DNA of 64,000 bases from an uncultured Mucispirillum sp. (GTDB lineage: Bacteria > Chrysiogenota > Deferribacteres > Deferribacterales > Mucispirillaceae). The stretch lies in contig CALUWN010000001.1 of assembly GCA_944324495.1 (NCBI GenBank), forward strand, positions 124,001-188,000, read 5' to 3'. Under the pieces are notes generated by a model. The model was not told where the DNA came from. It made no database searches and was given only the letters and a program-made list of their open reading frames with translations. Position 1 is the stretch's first letter, and each line of letters begins with the position of its first letter. Shown here piece by piece: positions 10,524-20,136 of this stretch. The translations under genes and the position numbers were made by a program.

Positions 10524-11777
10524 TTGTTACAGAAAGTTAAAGGTTTCAGAGATATTTTTGGTGAAGATATAAAATACTGGCATATGGCAGAATCACTTAT
10601 CCAGTCTATTTTTAAGAGCTATGGGTTTAGTGAGTTTAGGCTTCCTGTGCTTGAAAAAACATCAGTATATAAACGCGGTATTGGCGAAACAACTGATATT
10701 GTAGAAAAAGAGATGTTTACATTTACTGACAGCGATGAGCTTGTAAGCCTTCGTCCAGAAGGTACAGCATCACTTATGCGTGCATATATTGAAAATAACC
10801 TTCATAACCCACCGGGTATAAAAAAATATTACTATCTTGGTAATATGTTTAGGCGTGAGCGTCCTCAAAAGGGCAGGTTTCGTCAGTTCAGCCAAATTGG
10901 CGTGGAGGTATTAGAAAGTGATGCTCCATTATTAGATGCTGAAATTATAGGGCTTTTATATAATGTTGCATTTGAACTTAGGTTATCAGAATACGTTAAT
11001 ATGGAAATAAACTCCATAGGATGCCCAGCATGCCGCCCAAAATATAAAGAAGATTTAGTAAAATATTTCTCAAGCCATAAGGATGATTTATGCGATGACT
11101 GTAAACGCAGGCTTGAAACAAATCCACTAAGAATACTAGACTGTAAAATAGAAAAATGTAAATCAATAGCAAAAGATGCTCCTGTTATACTTTCATACTT
11201 ATGTGATGACTGTAATAGTCATTTTGAAAGTGTAAAAGAATATCTTAATATGATGGAAATACCTTTTAAAGTAAATCCAAAAATGGTGAGAGGGCTTGAT
11301 TATTATGTAAAAACAGCCTTTGAACTAGTAACAGACAGGCTAGGTGCTGCAAGTGCTGTTGGTGCTGGTGGCAGGTATGATGGTCTTGTAAAAAGTTTAG
11401 GTGGTAAAGATACTCCGGGGATTGGTTTTGCAATAGGGCTTGATAGAATTGTAGAGCTTTTAAAAGATATTAAACCAATGGAAGAAAAAGGTGCTGATGT
11501 ATTTATTATGGCCTTTGATAAAGATAGTTTATCCCACTGCTTAAAACTTGTAAAAGAATTAAGAGCTCAAGGGTTTATTGTGGAGTATGATTATTCTTTA
11601 GCATCAATGAAAAGCCAGTTTAAAAAGGCAGATAAAACAAATGCTGCATATGCAGTTGTTTTAGGCAGTAATGAGCTTTCTGAAAATAAAGCTGCTGTTA
11701 AAGATTTAGTAACAGGTGCTCAGGAACTTGTTGAATTAAGTGAAATTATAAATTATATAAAAAATAAATTAATCTAA
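10524..11777 (+). CDS. hisS: Histidyl-tRNA synthetase
   Basis: The 417-residue class II aminoacyl-tRNA synthetase charges tRNA-His. It begins with the conserved KVKGFRDI, carries motif 2 around RPEGTASLMRAYIEN (near residue 77) and YYLGNMFRRERPQKGRFRQF, and the histidine-specific GLDYYVKTAFE and GAGGRYDGLVKSLGG. A C-terminal anticodon-binding domain completes the usual length. A Cys-rich stretch between residues 170 and 240 (several Cys-x-x-Cys pairs) is common in this branch and may bind metal. Start is TTG with AAAGGA 8 bases upstream. It is followed by aspS, a frequent hisS-aspS pairing. Confidence 0.96.
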   Translation: MLQKVKGFRDIFGEDIKYWHMAESLIQSIFKSYGFSEFRLPVLEKTSVYKRGIGETTDIVEKEMFTFTDSDELVSLRPEGTASLMRAYIENNLHNPPGIKKYYYLGNMFRRERPQKGRFRQFSQIGVEVLESDAPLLDAEIIGLLYNVAFELRLSEYVNMEINSIGCPACRPKYKEDLVKYFSSHKDDLCDDCKRRLETNPLRILDCKIEKCKSIAKDAPVILSYLCDDCNSHFESVKEYLNMMEIPFKVNPKMVRGLDYYVKTAFELVTDRLGAASAVGAGGRYDGLVKSLGGKDTPGIGFAIGLDRIVELLKDIKPMEEKGADVFIMAFDKDSLSHCLKLVKELRAQGFIVEYDYSLASMKSQFKKADKTNAAYAVVLGSNELSENKAAVKDLVTGAQELVELSEIINYIKNKLI

Positions 11778-11793
11778 TAAATTGGAGAAAGTT

Positions 11794-13584
11794 ATGTTAA
11801 CAAATATGGCAGATTGGAGAAGAACACATAGTTGTGGTGTTTTAACTGATAAAAATATCGGTGAAGAAGTATTACTTATGGGCTGGGTTCAAAGAAGACG
11901 CGACCATGGTGGTGTTATATTTATAGATTTAAGAGATAGAGAAGGTATCACTCAAATAGTTTTAAATGAATCAGCACCTGAGGCAAGAGAAACTGGTGAT
12001 GCAGTTAGAAGTGAATACGTAATTGCTGTAAAAGGTAAAGTTGTAGCTCGTCCAGATGGTATGGTAAACCCAAATATTAAAACTGGTATGATAGATGTTA
12101 TAGTTAGTGATATTAAAATATTAAACAATGCTTTAACTCCTCCATTTATGATAGATGAACACACTGATGCTGCTGAAGATGTACGTTTAAAATACAGATA
12201 TTTAGACCTTCGCCGTCCTCAGCTTCAAAAAAATATTATGATGCGTAATAACATATATAAATCTATTAGAGAATATATGTGGGGTAATGGTTTTATTGAT
12301 ATTGAAACTCCATTTTTAGGCAAAAGTACACCAGAAGGTGCAAGAGATTACCTTGTACCAAGCCGTGTAAATGCTGGAAAATTTTATGCACTTCCACAAT
12401 CACCACAACAATTTAAACAGCTTTTAATGGTTGGTGGTTTTGAACGTTACTATCAGATTGTTAAATGTTTTAGAGATGAGGATTTAAGGGCAGACAGACA
12501 GCCAGAATTTACTCAGCTTGATATAGAAATGTCATTTGTTGATAGAAATGATGTTATGGATATGATAGAAGGTTTAATTGTTAAACTTTTTAAAGATATT
12601 TTAGATATTGATGTACCACGTCCATTCCCAACAATTAACTATAAAGATGCTATGGAACTTTACGGTCATGATGCACCAGATACTCGTTTTGGTATGCATT
12701 TAAAAACTATTAATAATATGGTTGAAAACTGTTCATTTAAAGTATTTTCTGATACTGTTAAAAATGGTGGTATAGTAAAAGCATTAAATGCAAAAGGTGC
12801 AGGTAAAACTTTCAGTAGAAAAACTTTAGATGATTTAGGTGAATATGTAACAAGCCTTGGTGCAAAAGGTCTTGCTTATATTAAGATTAATGAAGATGGT
12901 ATCCAATCACCACTTGTTAAAAACTTAGGTGAAGAATTAACTCATGAAATTATTAAAGTAATGGAAGGCGTTCCGGGAGATATTATCTTCTTTGGAGCAG
13001 GGGAAGAAGGGCTTGTAAACCTTACTATGTCAAAACTTCGTTTACGTTTGGGAAGTCTTTTAAATTTAATTGACCCAAAACAGTATAATTTAGTATGGGT
13101 TTTAGAGTTCCCACTTTTAGAATGGTCGCCTGAAGATAAAAGATATGTGGCAGTACACCACCCATTTACTGCTCCAATGGATGAAGATATTGATAAATTA
13201 TACAGTGACCCAAAATCTGTTAGAGCAAAAGCCTATGACCTTGTATTAAATGGCTCAGAAATAGGCGGTGGCAGTATAAGGATTCATAGAAGTGATATTC
13301 AACAAAAAATGTTTGAACGCCTTGGTTTAGGTGAGGAAGAAATTAAAGAAAAATTTGGATATTTTGTGGATGCATTAAAATATGGTACACCTCCTCATGG
13401 TGGTATTGCTTTTGGTATAGATAGAATTGCTTCAATATTTGCAGGAGCAGAGTCTATACGTGACGTTATTGCTTTCCCTAAAACTCAGAAAGCAACTGAT
13501 TTAATGAGCGGTGCACCTGATTATGTAGAGCCAAAACAGCTTAAAGAATTATATATTAGAAGTGATGTTTCTGCTAATAAATGA
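11794..13584 (+). CDS. aspS: Aspartyl-tRNA synthetase
   Basis: The 596-residue bacterial-type class II synthetase has an N-terminal OB-fold anticodon domain (GWVQRRRDHGGVIFIDLRDREG). The catalytic domain has motif 2 FRDEDLRADRQPEFTQLDIEMSF (quoted here in part), a bacterial GAD insertion domain, and motif 3 GIAFGIDRI near the end. Length matches bacterial AspS. The ATG at 11794 is chosen because GGAG at 11784-11787 is 6 bases upstream; an in-frame TTG at 11782 overlaps that ribosome site and is unlikely. Whether it also mis-charges tRNA-Asn depends on gatCAB, which is not in the window. Confidence 0.95.
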   Translation: MLTNMADWRRTHSCGVLTDKNIGEEVLLMGWVQRRRDHGGVIFIDLRDREGITQIVLNESAPEARETGDAVRSEYVIAVKGKVVARPDGMVNPNIKTGMIDVIVSDIKILNNALTPPFMIDEHTDAAEDVRLKYRYLDLRRPQLQKNIMMRNNIYKSIREYMWGNGFIDIETPFLGKSTPEGARDYLVPSRVNAGKFYALPQSPQQFKQLLMVGGFERYYQIVKCFRDEDLRADRQPEFTQLDIEMSFVDRNDVMDMIEGLIVKLFKDILDIDVPRPFPTINYKDAMELYGHDAPDTRFGMHLKTINNMVENCSFKVFSDTVKNGGIVKALNAKGAGKTFSRKTLDDLGEYVTSLGAKGLAYIKINEDGIQSPLVKNLGEELTHEIIKVMEGVPGDIIFFGAGEEGLVNLTMSKLRLRLGSLLNLIDPKQYNLVWVLEFPLLEWSPEDKRYVAVHHPFTAPMDEDIDKLYSDPKSVRAKAYDLVLNGSEIGGGSIRIHRSDIQQKMFERLGLGEEEIKEKFGYFVDALKYGTPPHGGIAFGIDRIASIFAGAESIRDVIAFPKTQKATDLMSGAPDYVEPKQLKELYIRSDVSANK

Positions 13585-13601
13585 AAATAAGGCAAAAGCC
13601 C

Positions 13602-13630
13602 TTGACAAATATAAGAATTAATAATATTAT
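13602..13630 (+). promoter_or_regulatory. Strong sigma-70-type promoter for the LysM lipoprotein gene
   Basis: TTGACA at 13602-13607 and TATTAT at 13625-13630 are 17 bases apart. The predicted transcript starts near 13637 and gives a 33-base leader ending in a strong AAGGGGG ribosome site before the GTG at 13670. Confidence 0.75.
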
Positions 13631-13669
13631 ACTCTATATAAATGTGTATAGTCACAAGGGGGTTCTATT

Positions 13670-14449
13670 GTGAAAAAGAGTATAATTTTTGTGAGTGCTG
13701 TAGTACTGTTATTAACGGCGGCATGTGGCGGCAAGTCTTCTTCTGAGAATTTAACTCCAGAAGAAATGGTTAGGCAGGCTTTAGGTAGCCCAAACAAAGC
13801 TTGTGTTGACAAGTATTTACCTAAAACAAAAGCTAAAATGGCAGAAGCTGATAAGCTTGCAAAAGCAAATAATGCAGAAGGTGCAAAAAAAGCAGAAAGT
13901 GAAGCTGTTGAAATATTTAAGAAAGAAGATGTGGCATATAAAAGTGCTGTAGATTCTGTTAATGCTCAAAGCTCTAGATATGATGAAACTGTTGCTAGAA
14001 AAAACAATATAGCATCACATCCAGCAGCTGCAAAATCTAGCAAATGGGCTCAAGTACTGCCTAAAGTTGATAAACATTTAGCTAATGCAAAAAAAGCTAT
14101 TGATAATTGTGATGCAAATAAAGCTAAATCAGAGCTTGATGCAGCAAATGCATTACTTGCAGAAATGGAACAGCTTTTAGGTATTGGTGGGCAAAAAGCT
14201 GCAACAAGCGGTTCAGTTTATGTTGTTAACAAAGGTGATAACCTTTGGTATATAGCTGGCAAACAGTATTCTAATCCATTTATGTGGCCTATTATATACT
14301 GGACTAACCAGCAAAAAATTAAAGACCCTGATTTAATATTCCCTAAACAGGAATTTAATATAGTTCAGGATTCTTCTGCTGATGAAAAAGCAAAAGCAGA
14401 AAGATTAGCGAAAACAAGAGGTCCTTGGTCGCTTTACGATAATAAATAA
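13670..14449 (+). CDS. LysM-domain lipoprotein with helical repeat region
   Basis: The 259-residue protein has a lipoprotein signal: MKKSIIF, a hydrophobic run and the lipobox LTAAC, with Cys19 as lipidation site. The middle (about 35-170) is Ala/Lys/Glu-rich and helical, with repeated NA-x-x-AK-type segments. A single LysM domain follows near residues 183-231 (VYVVNKGDNLWYIAGKQY and a downstream PDLIFP-type end), expected to bind peptidoglycan glycan chains. It is probably an envelope protein linking a membrane to the wall. It has its own promoter and a strong terminator, so it is a one-gene unit. Start is GTG, supported by AAGGGGG upstream. Confidence 0.85.
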   Translation: MKKSIIFVSAVVLLLTAACGGKSSSENLTPEEMVRQALGSPNKACVDKYLPKTKAKMAEADKLAKANNAEGAKKAESEAVEIFKKEDVAYKSAVDSVNAQSSRYDETVARKNNIASHPAAAKSSKWAQVLPKVDKHLANAKKAIDNCDANKAKSELDAANALLAEMEQLLGIGGQKAATSGSVYVVNKGDNLWYIAGKQYSNPFMWPIIYWTNQQKIKDPDLIFPKQEFNIVQDSSADEKAKAERLAKTRGPWSLYDNK

Positions 14450-14474
14450 TAATATTATCATATTAAAATATTAT

Positions 14475-14501
14475 GCGGCTGCTATATGCGGCCGCTTTTT
14501 T
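14475..14501 (+). terminator. Rho-independent terminator after the LysM lipoprotein gene
   Basis: GCGGCTGC (14475-14482) pairs with GCGGCCGC (14488-14495), including one G-U pair, around a TATAT loop. It is followed directly by a run of T. It is GC-rich against very AT-rich surroundings and ends only 11 bases before the next gene's ATG. Confidence 0.9.
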
Positions 14502-14511
14502 GTGGTAGAAA

Positions 14512-15156
14512 ATGCATAAAGATGATGTTGTTTATAAAACTCCTAATGGGTTTGATTTATCTGATTATACGAATACTGTTGCAGATGAACTTAGAAATGG
14601 TTTAGCAGTATTTAAAAAAAATGAAAAAAAAGTTGTAGTGTTTGGTTCTGCTAGAGAAAAAAAACATCACGAATTTTATAAAGATGCGGAGATGCTTGGT
14701 AAAAAACTTTCTGAGAAAGGTTATGCTGTAGTTACTGGTGGTGGTCCGGGTATTATGGAAGCAGCTCTTAAAGGTGCATTTGAAAATAATGGTGAAACAT
14801 ACGGGGTAAATATTATACTTCCCCATGAGCAGCATGATAATAAGTATATAAAAAATAGTTATTTGTGTAATCATTTATTTACTAGAAAAGTGCTTTTAAT
14901 TAGAGAAATGCAGGCTTATTTTGTAATGCCTGGTGGGTTTGGTACTCTTGATGAACTTTTTGAAGTTTTAACATTAATTGCCACAAATATTCAGTATAAT
15001 GTACCTGTTATTTTAATAGGCAGAGAGTTTTGGTCTGGTTTACTTGAATGGATAAAAATGCAGCTGCTTGAAAAATACAGCTACATTAATGAAGATGAAT
15101 TTGAAATGTTAAAACTTACAGACTCAATTAAAGAAGCTGTTGATTTACTTGATTAA
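14512..15156 (+). CDS. LOG-family nucleotide 5'-monophosphate phosphoribohydrolase (TIGR00730 type)
   Basis: The 214-residue Rossmann-like protein has the two LOG family signatures: GGGPGIMEAALKGAF near residues 75-89 and PGGFGTLDELFE near 140-151, which form the nucleotide phosphate and catalytic site. Members hydrolyse nucleoside monophosphates (cytokinin-activating LOG or purine/pyrimidine nucleosidase types) and are often misnamed lysine decarboxylases. The first 30 residues extend beyond the core domain. The gene starts right after the lipoprotein terminator and its stop overlaps the convergent mobB stop by 4 bases. The physiological substrate is not evident. Confidence 0.85.
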   Translation: MHKDDVVYKTPNGFDLSDYTNTVADELRNGLAVFKKNEKKVVVFGSAREKKHHEFYKDAEMLGKKLSEKGYAVVTGGGPGIMEAALKGAFENNGETYGVNIILPHEQHDNKYIKNSYLCNHLFTRKVLLIREMQAYFVMPGGFGTLDELFEVLTLIATNIQYNVPVILIGREFWSGLLEWIKMQLLEKYSYINEDEFEMLKLTDSIKEAVDLLD

Positions 15157-15656
15157 TTAAAATTATCTATATAATTAATAATAAATTCTGCAATTTTTTC
15201 ATAATCATCAATATGAAATACATTATTTATATTTGCAAATTCATGTAATTCATCTGTTGCAACAGCAATAATATTTTTTTCTTCACCATATAAGTTAGGC
15301 TTATTATTAGCTTTTCTATGTACTAATATTTTTGGTATATGTTCATCTTTAAAGCCTTCGCCTATAATAATATCCACATCAACTGGAATTTGTTTCATTA
15401 ATTCTATAAAAGTAAATCTTTTAGGTGTATCACTTATAACTGCAAGTTTGCTGTTTGATGCAATAGCAACGCAATTTGCCCCTGCCTGTTTCATTCTATA
15501 AGTATCCTTTCCTTCCTTATCCATTTCAAAACTATGGCCGTCATGTTTTAATGCTGCTATTTTATATCCTTTACTTTTAAGATAATTAATTACTTTAATT
15601 ACAAGGGTTGTTTTTCCACTTCCAGAATAGCCTGCAAATGTTAAATATGGCGTCAT
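15153..15656 (-). CDS. mobB: Molybdopterin-guanine dinucleotide biosynthesis protein MobB
   Basis: The 167-residue P-loop GTPase has Walker A GYSGSGKT at residues 9-16 and the MobB-specific ALKHDGHSFEMDKEGKDTYR segment with its conserved His-Asp. Further on are DIIIGEGFK and PKILVHR. MobB binds GTP and assists MobA in attaching GMP to molybdopterin, implying molybdo- or tungsto-bis-MGD enzymes in this organism. A ribosome site (GGAGC on the minus strand) lies just upstream of the ATG. It is alone on the minus strand between two plus-strand units; mobA is not in the window. Confidence 0.92.
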   Translation of the reverse strand: MTPYLTFAGYSGSGKTTLVIKVINYLKSKGYKIAALKHDGHSFEMDKEGKDTYRMKQAGANCVAIASNSKLAVISDTPKRFTFIELMKQIPVDVDIIIGEGFKDEHIPKILVHRKANNKPNLYGEEKNIIAVATDELHEFANINNVFHIDDYEKIAEFIINYIDNFN

Positions 15657-15745
15657 TATTTGCTCCTTTTTTTATTATTATGATAAAACTATATACATAT
15701 TAGAAATAATATATTATAACTATAAAAGAAAATAAAGAGGACAAT

Positions 15746-17560
15746 ATGTCAGTATCGCAATTTTTTTTAGATGATAAGTATTTAAAATCAATTCTTCCAG
15801 ATTATGTATTAAGAAATACTCAAATTGAAATGGCAGAAATTATTGAATCTGCGCTTAATTCATATACAAATACTTTTATTGAAGCTCCAACAGGTTCTGG
15901 AAAAACTATGGCATATTTAATTCCATCCTTTGCTGGCGATAATAAAATAATACTATCTACCAAAACAAAACAACTTATGAACCAGCTTTTATATAAAGAT
16001 ATACCAGTTGTACAAAAAATTATAGGCAGTAAAAAATCTGTACGCTCATTAAAGGGCAGGAAAAATTATTTTTGTCCACACAGATATTATAAATTTGTAC
16101 ACTCAAAAGCTGCATTTTATATTGATGCTGTATCATGGTTTGAAGAAATGAGTAAGTATGGTGATATAATAGAAGCACCATGGGGTGTTTTAGATAATGA
16201 TGTATGCTCATTAATGACAGCAGACAGGTTTCAGTGTATTGGCAATAAATGTGCTTATTATGATGAATGTCCTTTTTATATGCAGAAGAAGGAAGCAAAT
16301 ATTGCAGATATTGTGGTTACAAATCACTTTTTACTGCTTTCTGATATTGCTATGAAAAGTAAGGAATCTTTTGGGTCTATCTTTGAGTATAGAGATAATA
16401 TTATTTTTGATGAAGCCCACTCTGTACCAGATATATTTTCTCAATATGCAGGGGTTGAATTTCCTCTTTCATCACTAATGATACTATTTTATGAAAATAA
16501 AGATATAATAAAAACAGAAAATGTGGATAAAGTATATAAAGCATATTCAAAAATTTTAGATAAAATAAAAGAACCAAAAATATTATATGAACCATTAGCT
16601 GATGATTTTAAAAAACTTATAGAGCTTGCTTCAAGTATTATATTATCAACAGATGATGAAGAAATAAAAGAAGAATTTGGTGTATATTTACTTTTATACG
16701 AAGAATTTAATTGTGATAAAGAAGGTGTACGGTTAATAGAAAAAACTATACAAAAAAATACTGTATATATTACATTAAAATTTATACCCTTTGAATCAGG
16801 TACGGATTTTGTAAAAGGTTTAAAAGATGCTGCCACATCATCAGTATTTGTAAGTGCAACATTAAGTTCTGGTGGTGATTTTGCATATATTATTAAAGAA
16901 ACAGGTATGCAGGATATGTGTGAAACATATATTCTTGATAATGTTTTTGATTTTAATGCTCAAGGTAAACTATTTGCGCCAAAAGTGTATAATAGTGAAA
17001 ATGATAAGAAAAATAAAATATATCTTGAATTACTAACACAAATGGAAGGCTCTGCCTTAATTATATGTAACAGTCTTGAAAGAATGCAGTTTATTGAAAA
17101 GCTGTTAAGAAGTGCTGAAATTAATAAAAAAATATATACTCAAGTAGGTGTTAATATAGGAGAGCTTGATTTTTGTAGTGAAGATATGGTATTAATAGGA
17201 AGTGCCACCTTAAGAGAGGGCATAGATATTTCAGGGGGCGGTTTTAAGGCTGTTATATTGGACCAGCTTCCTTTTGAATACCCTAAAGATATACTGCTTC
17301 AAAGCAAGGCAGAAAAACTTTCAGGGGAAAATGCAAACTCTTTTATTGATTTTTTCCTGCCACGTGCTGTATTATATTTTAAGCAGGCAGTAGGCAGGCT
17401 TATTCGTCATGAAGATGATTTTGGTATATGGGTAGTACTTGATTATAGAATAATTGATAAAAGTTATGGAAAGTATTTTTTAGATGTGATAAGTAATGTA
17501 GAGATAGTGGAAAATATAGAGGATGCACTCTATTTTATAAAGGAGGATATTCATGGCTAA
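15746..17560 (+). CDS. dinG: DinG/XPD-family ATP-dependent DNA helicase
   Basis: The 604-residue superfamily 2 helicase has Walker A EAPTGSGKT near residues 47-55, the DEAH box FDEAHSVPD near 221, and motif VI QAVGRLIRH near 547. Between motifs I and II are the spaced cysteines of an Fe-S domain (Cys near 110, 152, 164, 169 and 175), as in XPD/DinG proteins. Such enzymes unwind DNA, R-loops or D-loops 5' to 3'. There is no N-terminal exonuclease domain. The gene overlaps pgi by 8 bases (ATGGCTAA), with the pgi ribosome site AAGGAGG inside the helicase gene. Confidence 0.87.
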   Translation: MSVSQFFLDDKYLKSILPDYVLRNTQIEMAEIIESALNSYTNTFIEAPTGSGKTMAYLIPSFAGDNKIILSTKTKQLMNQLLYKDIPVVQKIIGSKKSVRSLKGRKNYFCPHRYYKFVHSKAAFYIDAVSWFEEMSKYGDIIEAPWGVLDNDVCSLMTADRFQCIGNKCAYYDECPFYMQKKEANIADIVVTNHFLLLSDIAMKSKESFGSIFEYRDNIIFDEAHSVPDIFSQYAGVEFPLSSLMILFYENKDIIKTENVDKVYKAYSKILDKIKEPKILYEPLADDFKKLIELASSIILSTDDEEIKEEFGVYLLLYEEFNCDKEGVRLIEKTIQKNTVYITLKFIPFESGTDFVKGLKDAATSSVFVSATLSSGGDFAYIIKETGMQDMCETYILDNVFDFNAQGKLFAPKVYNSENDKKNKIYLELLTQMEGSALIICNSLERMQFIEKLLRSAEINKKIYTQVGVNIGELDFCSEDMVLIGSATLREGIDISGGGFKAVILDQLPFEYPKDILLQSKAEKLSGENANSFIDFFLPRAVLYFKQAVGRLIRHEDDFGIWVVLDYRIIDKSYGKYFLDVISNVEIVENIEDALYFIKEDIHG

Positions 17561-18914
17561 ACTGATTTGTGATTACAATTTTGCCGCTTCCAAAAAAATA
17601 CTTGGTGGTATTTCTGAAGATGACCTTCAAGTTTATATGAAAAAAGCAGAATTAGGTTATGAAAGACTGCAAAAAATGGTGGAAGAAGGTAGTGTTGGTT
17701 TTCCAAAGCTGCCAGAGTATGACACAACAGAACTTAAAGAGTTTGCAAAGGATGTTAAAAGTAATTACAATGATTTAATTGTTGTAGGTATTGGTGGCTC
17801 AGCATTAGGTATTGAGGCAGTTGTAAATGCTGTACTCCCTTATGGTTATAATGCTATGAGCTATACAGATAGAGGCTGCATGCCTAGAGTTTGGGTTGCT
17901 GATAATGTAGACCCTTCCAAAATCCAGTCTATTTTGAAAATATGTGCACCTGAAGATACTCTTGCTGTTGTTATTTCTAAATCAGGCAATACTGTTGAAA
18001 CTGCTGAAAATTATTCTTTAATACACAGCTGGTTTAAAGCAAAAGTTCAGGATATGAAAAAGCATATTGTGGTTGTAACAGACCCAAACAAAGGTCCATT
18101 AAGAGAATATGCTGATAAAAACGGTTTAAAAAGTTTTCCAATCCATTCTTCTATTGGTGGCAGGTTTTCAGTAATGAGCCCAGTGGGCTTAGTTCCTGCA
18201 GCATTTTTAGGTATTGATATTGATAAAATGCTTAAAGGTGCAGCAAGCATTACAGAAGAAGGAATGAAACAAGTTTTAACTTTATCTGCAATTTATTTAT
18301 ATTATATGGATAAAGGTAAAAGTATAAATGTATTAATGCCATACAGCTCAAGGCTTGATAAATTTGCTGAATGGTTTTGCCAGTTATGGGGTGAAAGCCT
18401 TGGTAAAAAATACACTATGGATGGTAAAGAGATTACCTTTGGCACTACTCCTGTAAGAACTGTTGGTGCTATTGACCAGCACTCTCAAATTCAGCTTTTT
18501 AGAGAAGGTCCGCTTGATAAAGTTGTAACATTTATCAGCCTTGAAACTCATGATAATGATGTTAGTGTTAAAGGTGATTTTTATGAAGCGTTTAATTACT
18601 TAAATGGTCTTCATTTAGGTAAACTTTTAAATTCTGAGCTAAAAGCTACAGAAGCAGCACTTTTAACTTCAAAAGTACCATCTCTTAAAATTGGCGTAAA
18701 TATATTGGATGAATTCAGCCTTGGTCAATTATTTATGTTATTTCAATATATTGTACCAATCATTGGGCTTTCTGTTAATATTAACCCATTTGACCAGCCG
18801 GGTGTTGAGGAAGCAAAAGAATATGCTTATGGTATGATGAATAGAAGTGGTTTTGAAAATAAAAAAGCTCAGTTTGAGTCTATATATCAAAAAGATGATG
18901 ACTTTATTATTTGA
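17553..18914 (+). CDS. pgi: Glucose-6-phosphate isomerase
   Basis: The 453-residue SIS-fold enzyme interconverts glucose-6-phosphate and fructose-6-phosphate. Visible family elements are the phosphate-binding VISKSGNTVETAENY, GGRFSVMSPVGL, the catalytic-Glu region QLWGESLGKKY and GAIDQHSQIQLFREGP. The length matches the shorter bacterial class. The start ATG has an excellent AAGGAGG ribosome site within the end of the preceding helicase gene. The 3' end overlaps tilS. Fructose-6-phosphate also feeds the amino-sugar route served by glmM about 8 kb downstream. Confidence 0.95.
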   Translation: MAKLICDYNFAASKKILGGISEDDLQVYMKKAELGYERLQKMVEEGSVGFPKLPEYDTTELKEFAKDVKSNYNDLIVVGIGGSALGIEAVVNAVLPYGYNAMSYTDRGCMPRVWVADNVDPSKIQSILKICAPEDTLAVVISKSGNTVETAENYSLIHSWFKAKVQDMKKHIVVVTDPNKGPLREYADKNGLKSFPIHSSIGGRFSVMSPVGLVPAAFLGIDIDKMLKGAASITEEGMKQVLTLSAIYLYYMDKGKSINVLMPYSSRLDKFAEWFCQLWGESLGKKYTMDGKEITFGTTPVRTVGAIDQHSQIQLFREGPLDKVVTFISLETHDNDVSVKGDFYEAFNYLNGLHLGKLLNSELKATEAALLTSKVPSLKIGVNILDEFSLGQLFMLFQYIVPIIGLSVNINPFDQPGVEEAKEYAYGMMNRSGFENKKAQFESIYQKDDDFII

Positions 18915-20136
18915 GGAACTTTTATTTAAAGAACTTATAAAATATAAAAATAAAAAAATCCTTGTCGCTTTTTCAGGCGGCAAGGATTCTCTTGCGTTGC
19001 TTGACTTTTTAAATAGGAATAAAGATAACTTAAATATTTTAATTGGTGCATGCCACATTAACCATGGTTTAAGAGAAACAGCTTTTAGAGATGAGTGCTT
19101 TTGTAAGGCATATTGCGATGAAAGAAATATTAGTTTTTATACATTTAATATATCACAAGAACTTGCAGTGGATAAATCAGGCGGGGTAGAATCTGCTGCT
19201 AGAAAATATAGATATAAATATTTATTAGATGTTTTAAATCTTGAAAAATTTGATTATATTTTTACAGCGCACACTTATTCTGATAATATAGAAAACTTTT
19301 TTGTAGATTTATATACTGGAGCATCTATTTATACCATATCAGGTATTATGGAAAATAATAATAATATTATAAGACCAATGTTAAATATAAGTACAGAAAT
19401 GGTAAATGAATATATTAATAAGTATAATTTGTCACCAGTCTATGATGAAACTAATAGTGATACTAAATATGTACGTAATAAAGTTCGCCACAAACTTATT
19501 CCAGTACTATATGAATGTGGGAATGAATTTGAAAAATCAATTATAAGGCTGCAAAAAGAGTCGTTTAGACTGCATACATATTTTGATTTAAAAACAAAAC
19601 ATGTAGTTTTAAATATAGGCAGGACAGCATTAATTGATAGAAATAAATTTTTATTGTTAGAAGATATAGAAAAAGAATTTTTACTTGGAAAAGTTTTTTC
19701 CATATTTTTTAGAGTAACAAAAAGCATAATCTATGAAACTTTGATTTTTTTTAATGGTAACCATTCAAAAAGACTTGATTTGCCAAATGGTTATATGGTA
19801 GAACAATCTTTTAATAGAATTAGAGTTTTTCATAAAAGTATGGTGGAAGACTTTTTATACCATAAAGGAAATAATGAGGCTGTTTTAAAAACTGATGATT
19901 TTACTATAGAATTTATGGGCTCATTAAAGCAGGATGAGCTTATTATAAGAAATAGAAGAAAAGGAGACAGGCTTAGAAATAAAAAAGTAAAAGATATACT
20001 TATTGATAAGCATATGGAACTTTTTAGTAGAGACAGGCTTGTGATAGTTGAAAAAAAAGGTGAAATTATATGGGTTGAAAGTATCACCAGTAATGAAAAT
20101 ATAAAAATAAAAAGAGATGGAACAGATAATGAATAA
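18898..20136 (+). CDS. tilS: tRNA(Ile)-lysidine synthetase TilS
   Basis: The 412-residue N-type ATP-pyrophosphatase carries the PP-loop SGGKDS at residues 26-31. The AHTYSDNIENF segment and the VRNKVRHKLIPVL motif follow, with a C-terminal substrate-recognition domain. The enzyme converts C34 of tRNA-Ile(CAU) to lysidine so that it reads AUA. ATG at 18898 (or the adjacent ATG at 18895) is preferred; an in-frame earlier ATG at 18847 lies far inside pgi and would add a non-family extension. It overlaps pgi by 17 bases and hpt by a few bases, in the widespread tilS-hpt-ftsH order. Confidence 0.93.
   Translation: MTLLFEELLFKELIKYKNKKILVAFSGGKDSLALLDFLNRNKDNLNILIGACHINHGLRETAFRDECFCKAYCDERNISFYTFNISQELAVDKSGGVESAARKYRYKYLLDVLNLEKFDYIFTAHTYSDNIENFFVDLYTGASIYTISGIMENNNNIIRPMLNISTEMVNEYINKYNLSPVYDETNSDTKYVRNKVRHKLIPVLYECGNEFEKSIIRLQKESFRLHTYFDLKTKHVVLNIGRTALIDRNKFLLLEDIEKEFLLGKVFSIFFRVTKSIIYETLIFFNGNHSKRLDLPNGYMVEQSFNRIRVFHKSMVEDFLYHKGNNEAVLKTDDFTIEFMGSLKQDELIIRNRRKGDRLRNKKVKDILIDKHMELFSRDRLVIVEKKGEIIWVESITSNENIKIKRDGTDNE

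Noticed and set aside
15657-15745. Divergent promoters between mobB and dinG
   Set aside because: The 89-base gap is so AT-rich that many TATAAT-like strings occur; no -35/-10 pair stands out enough to list.
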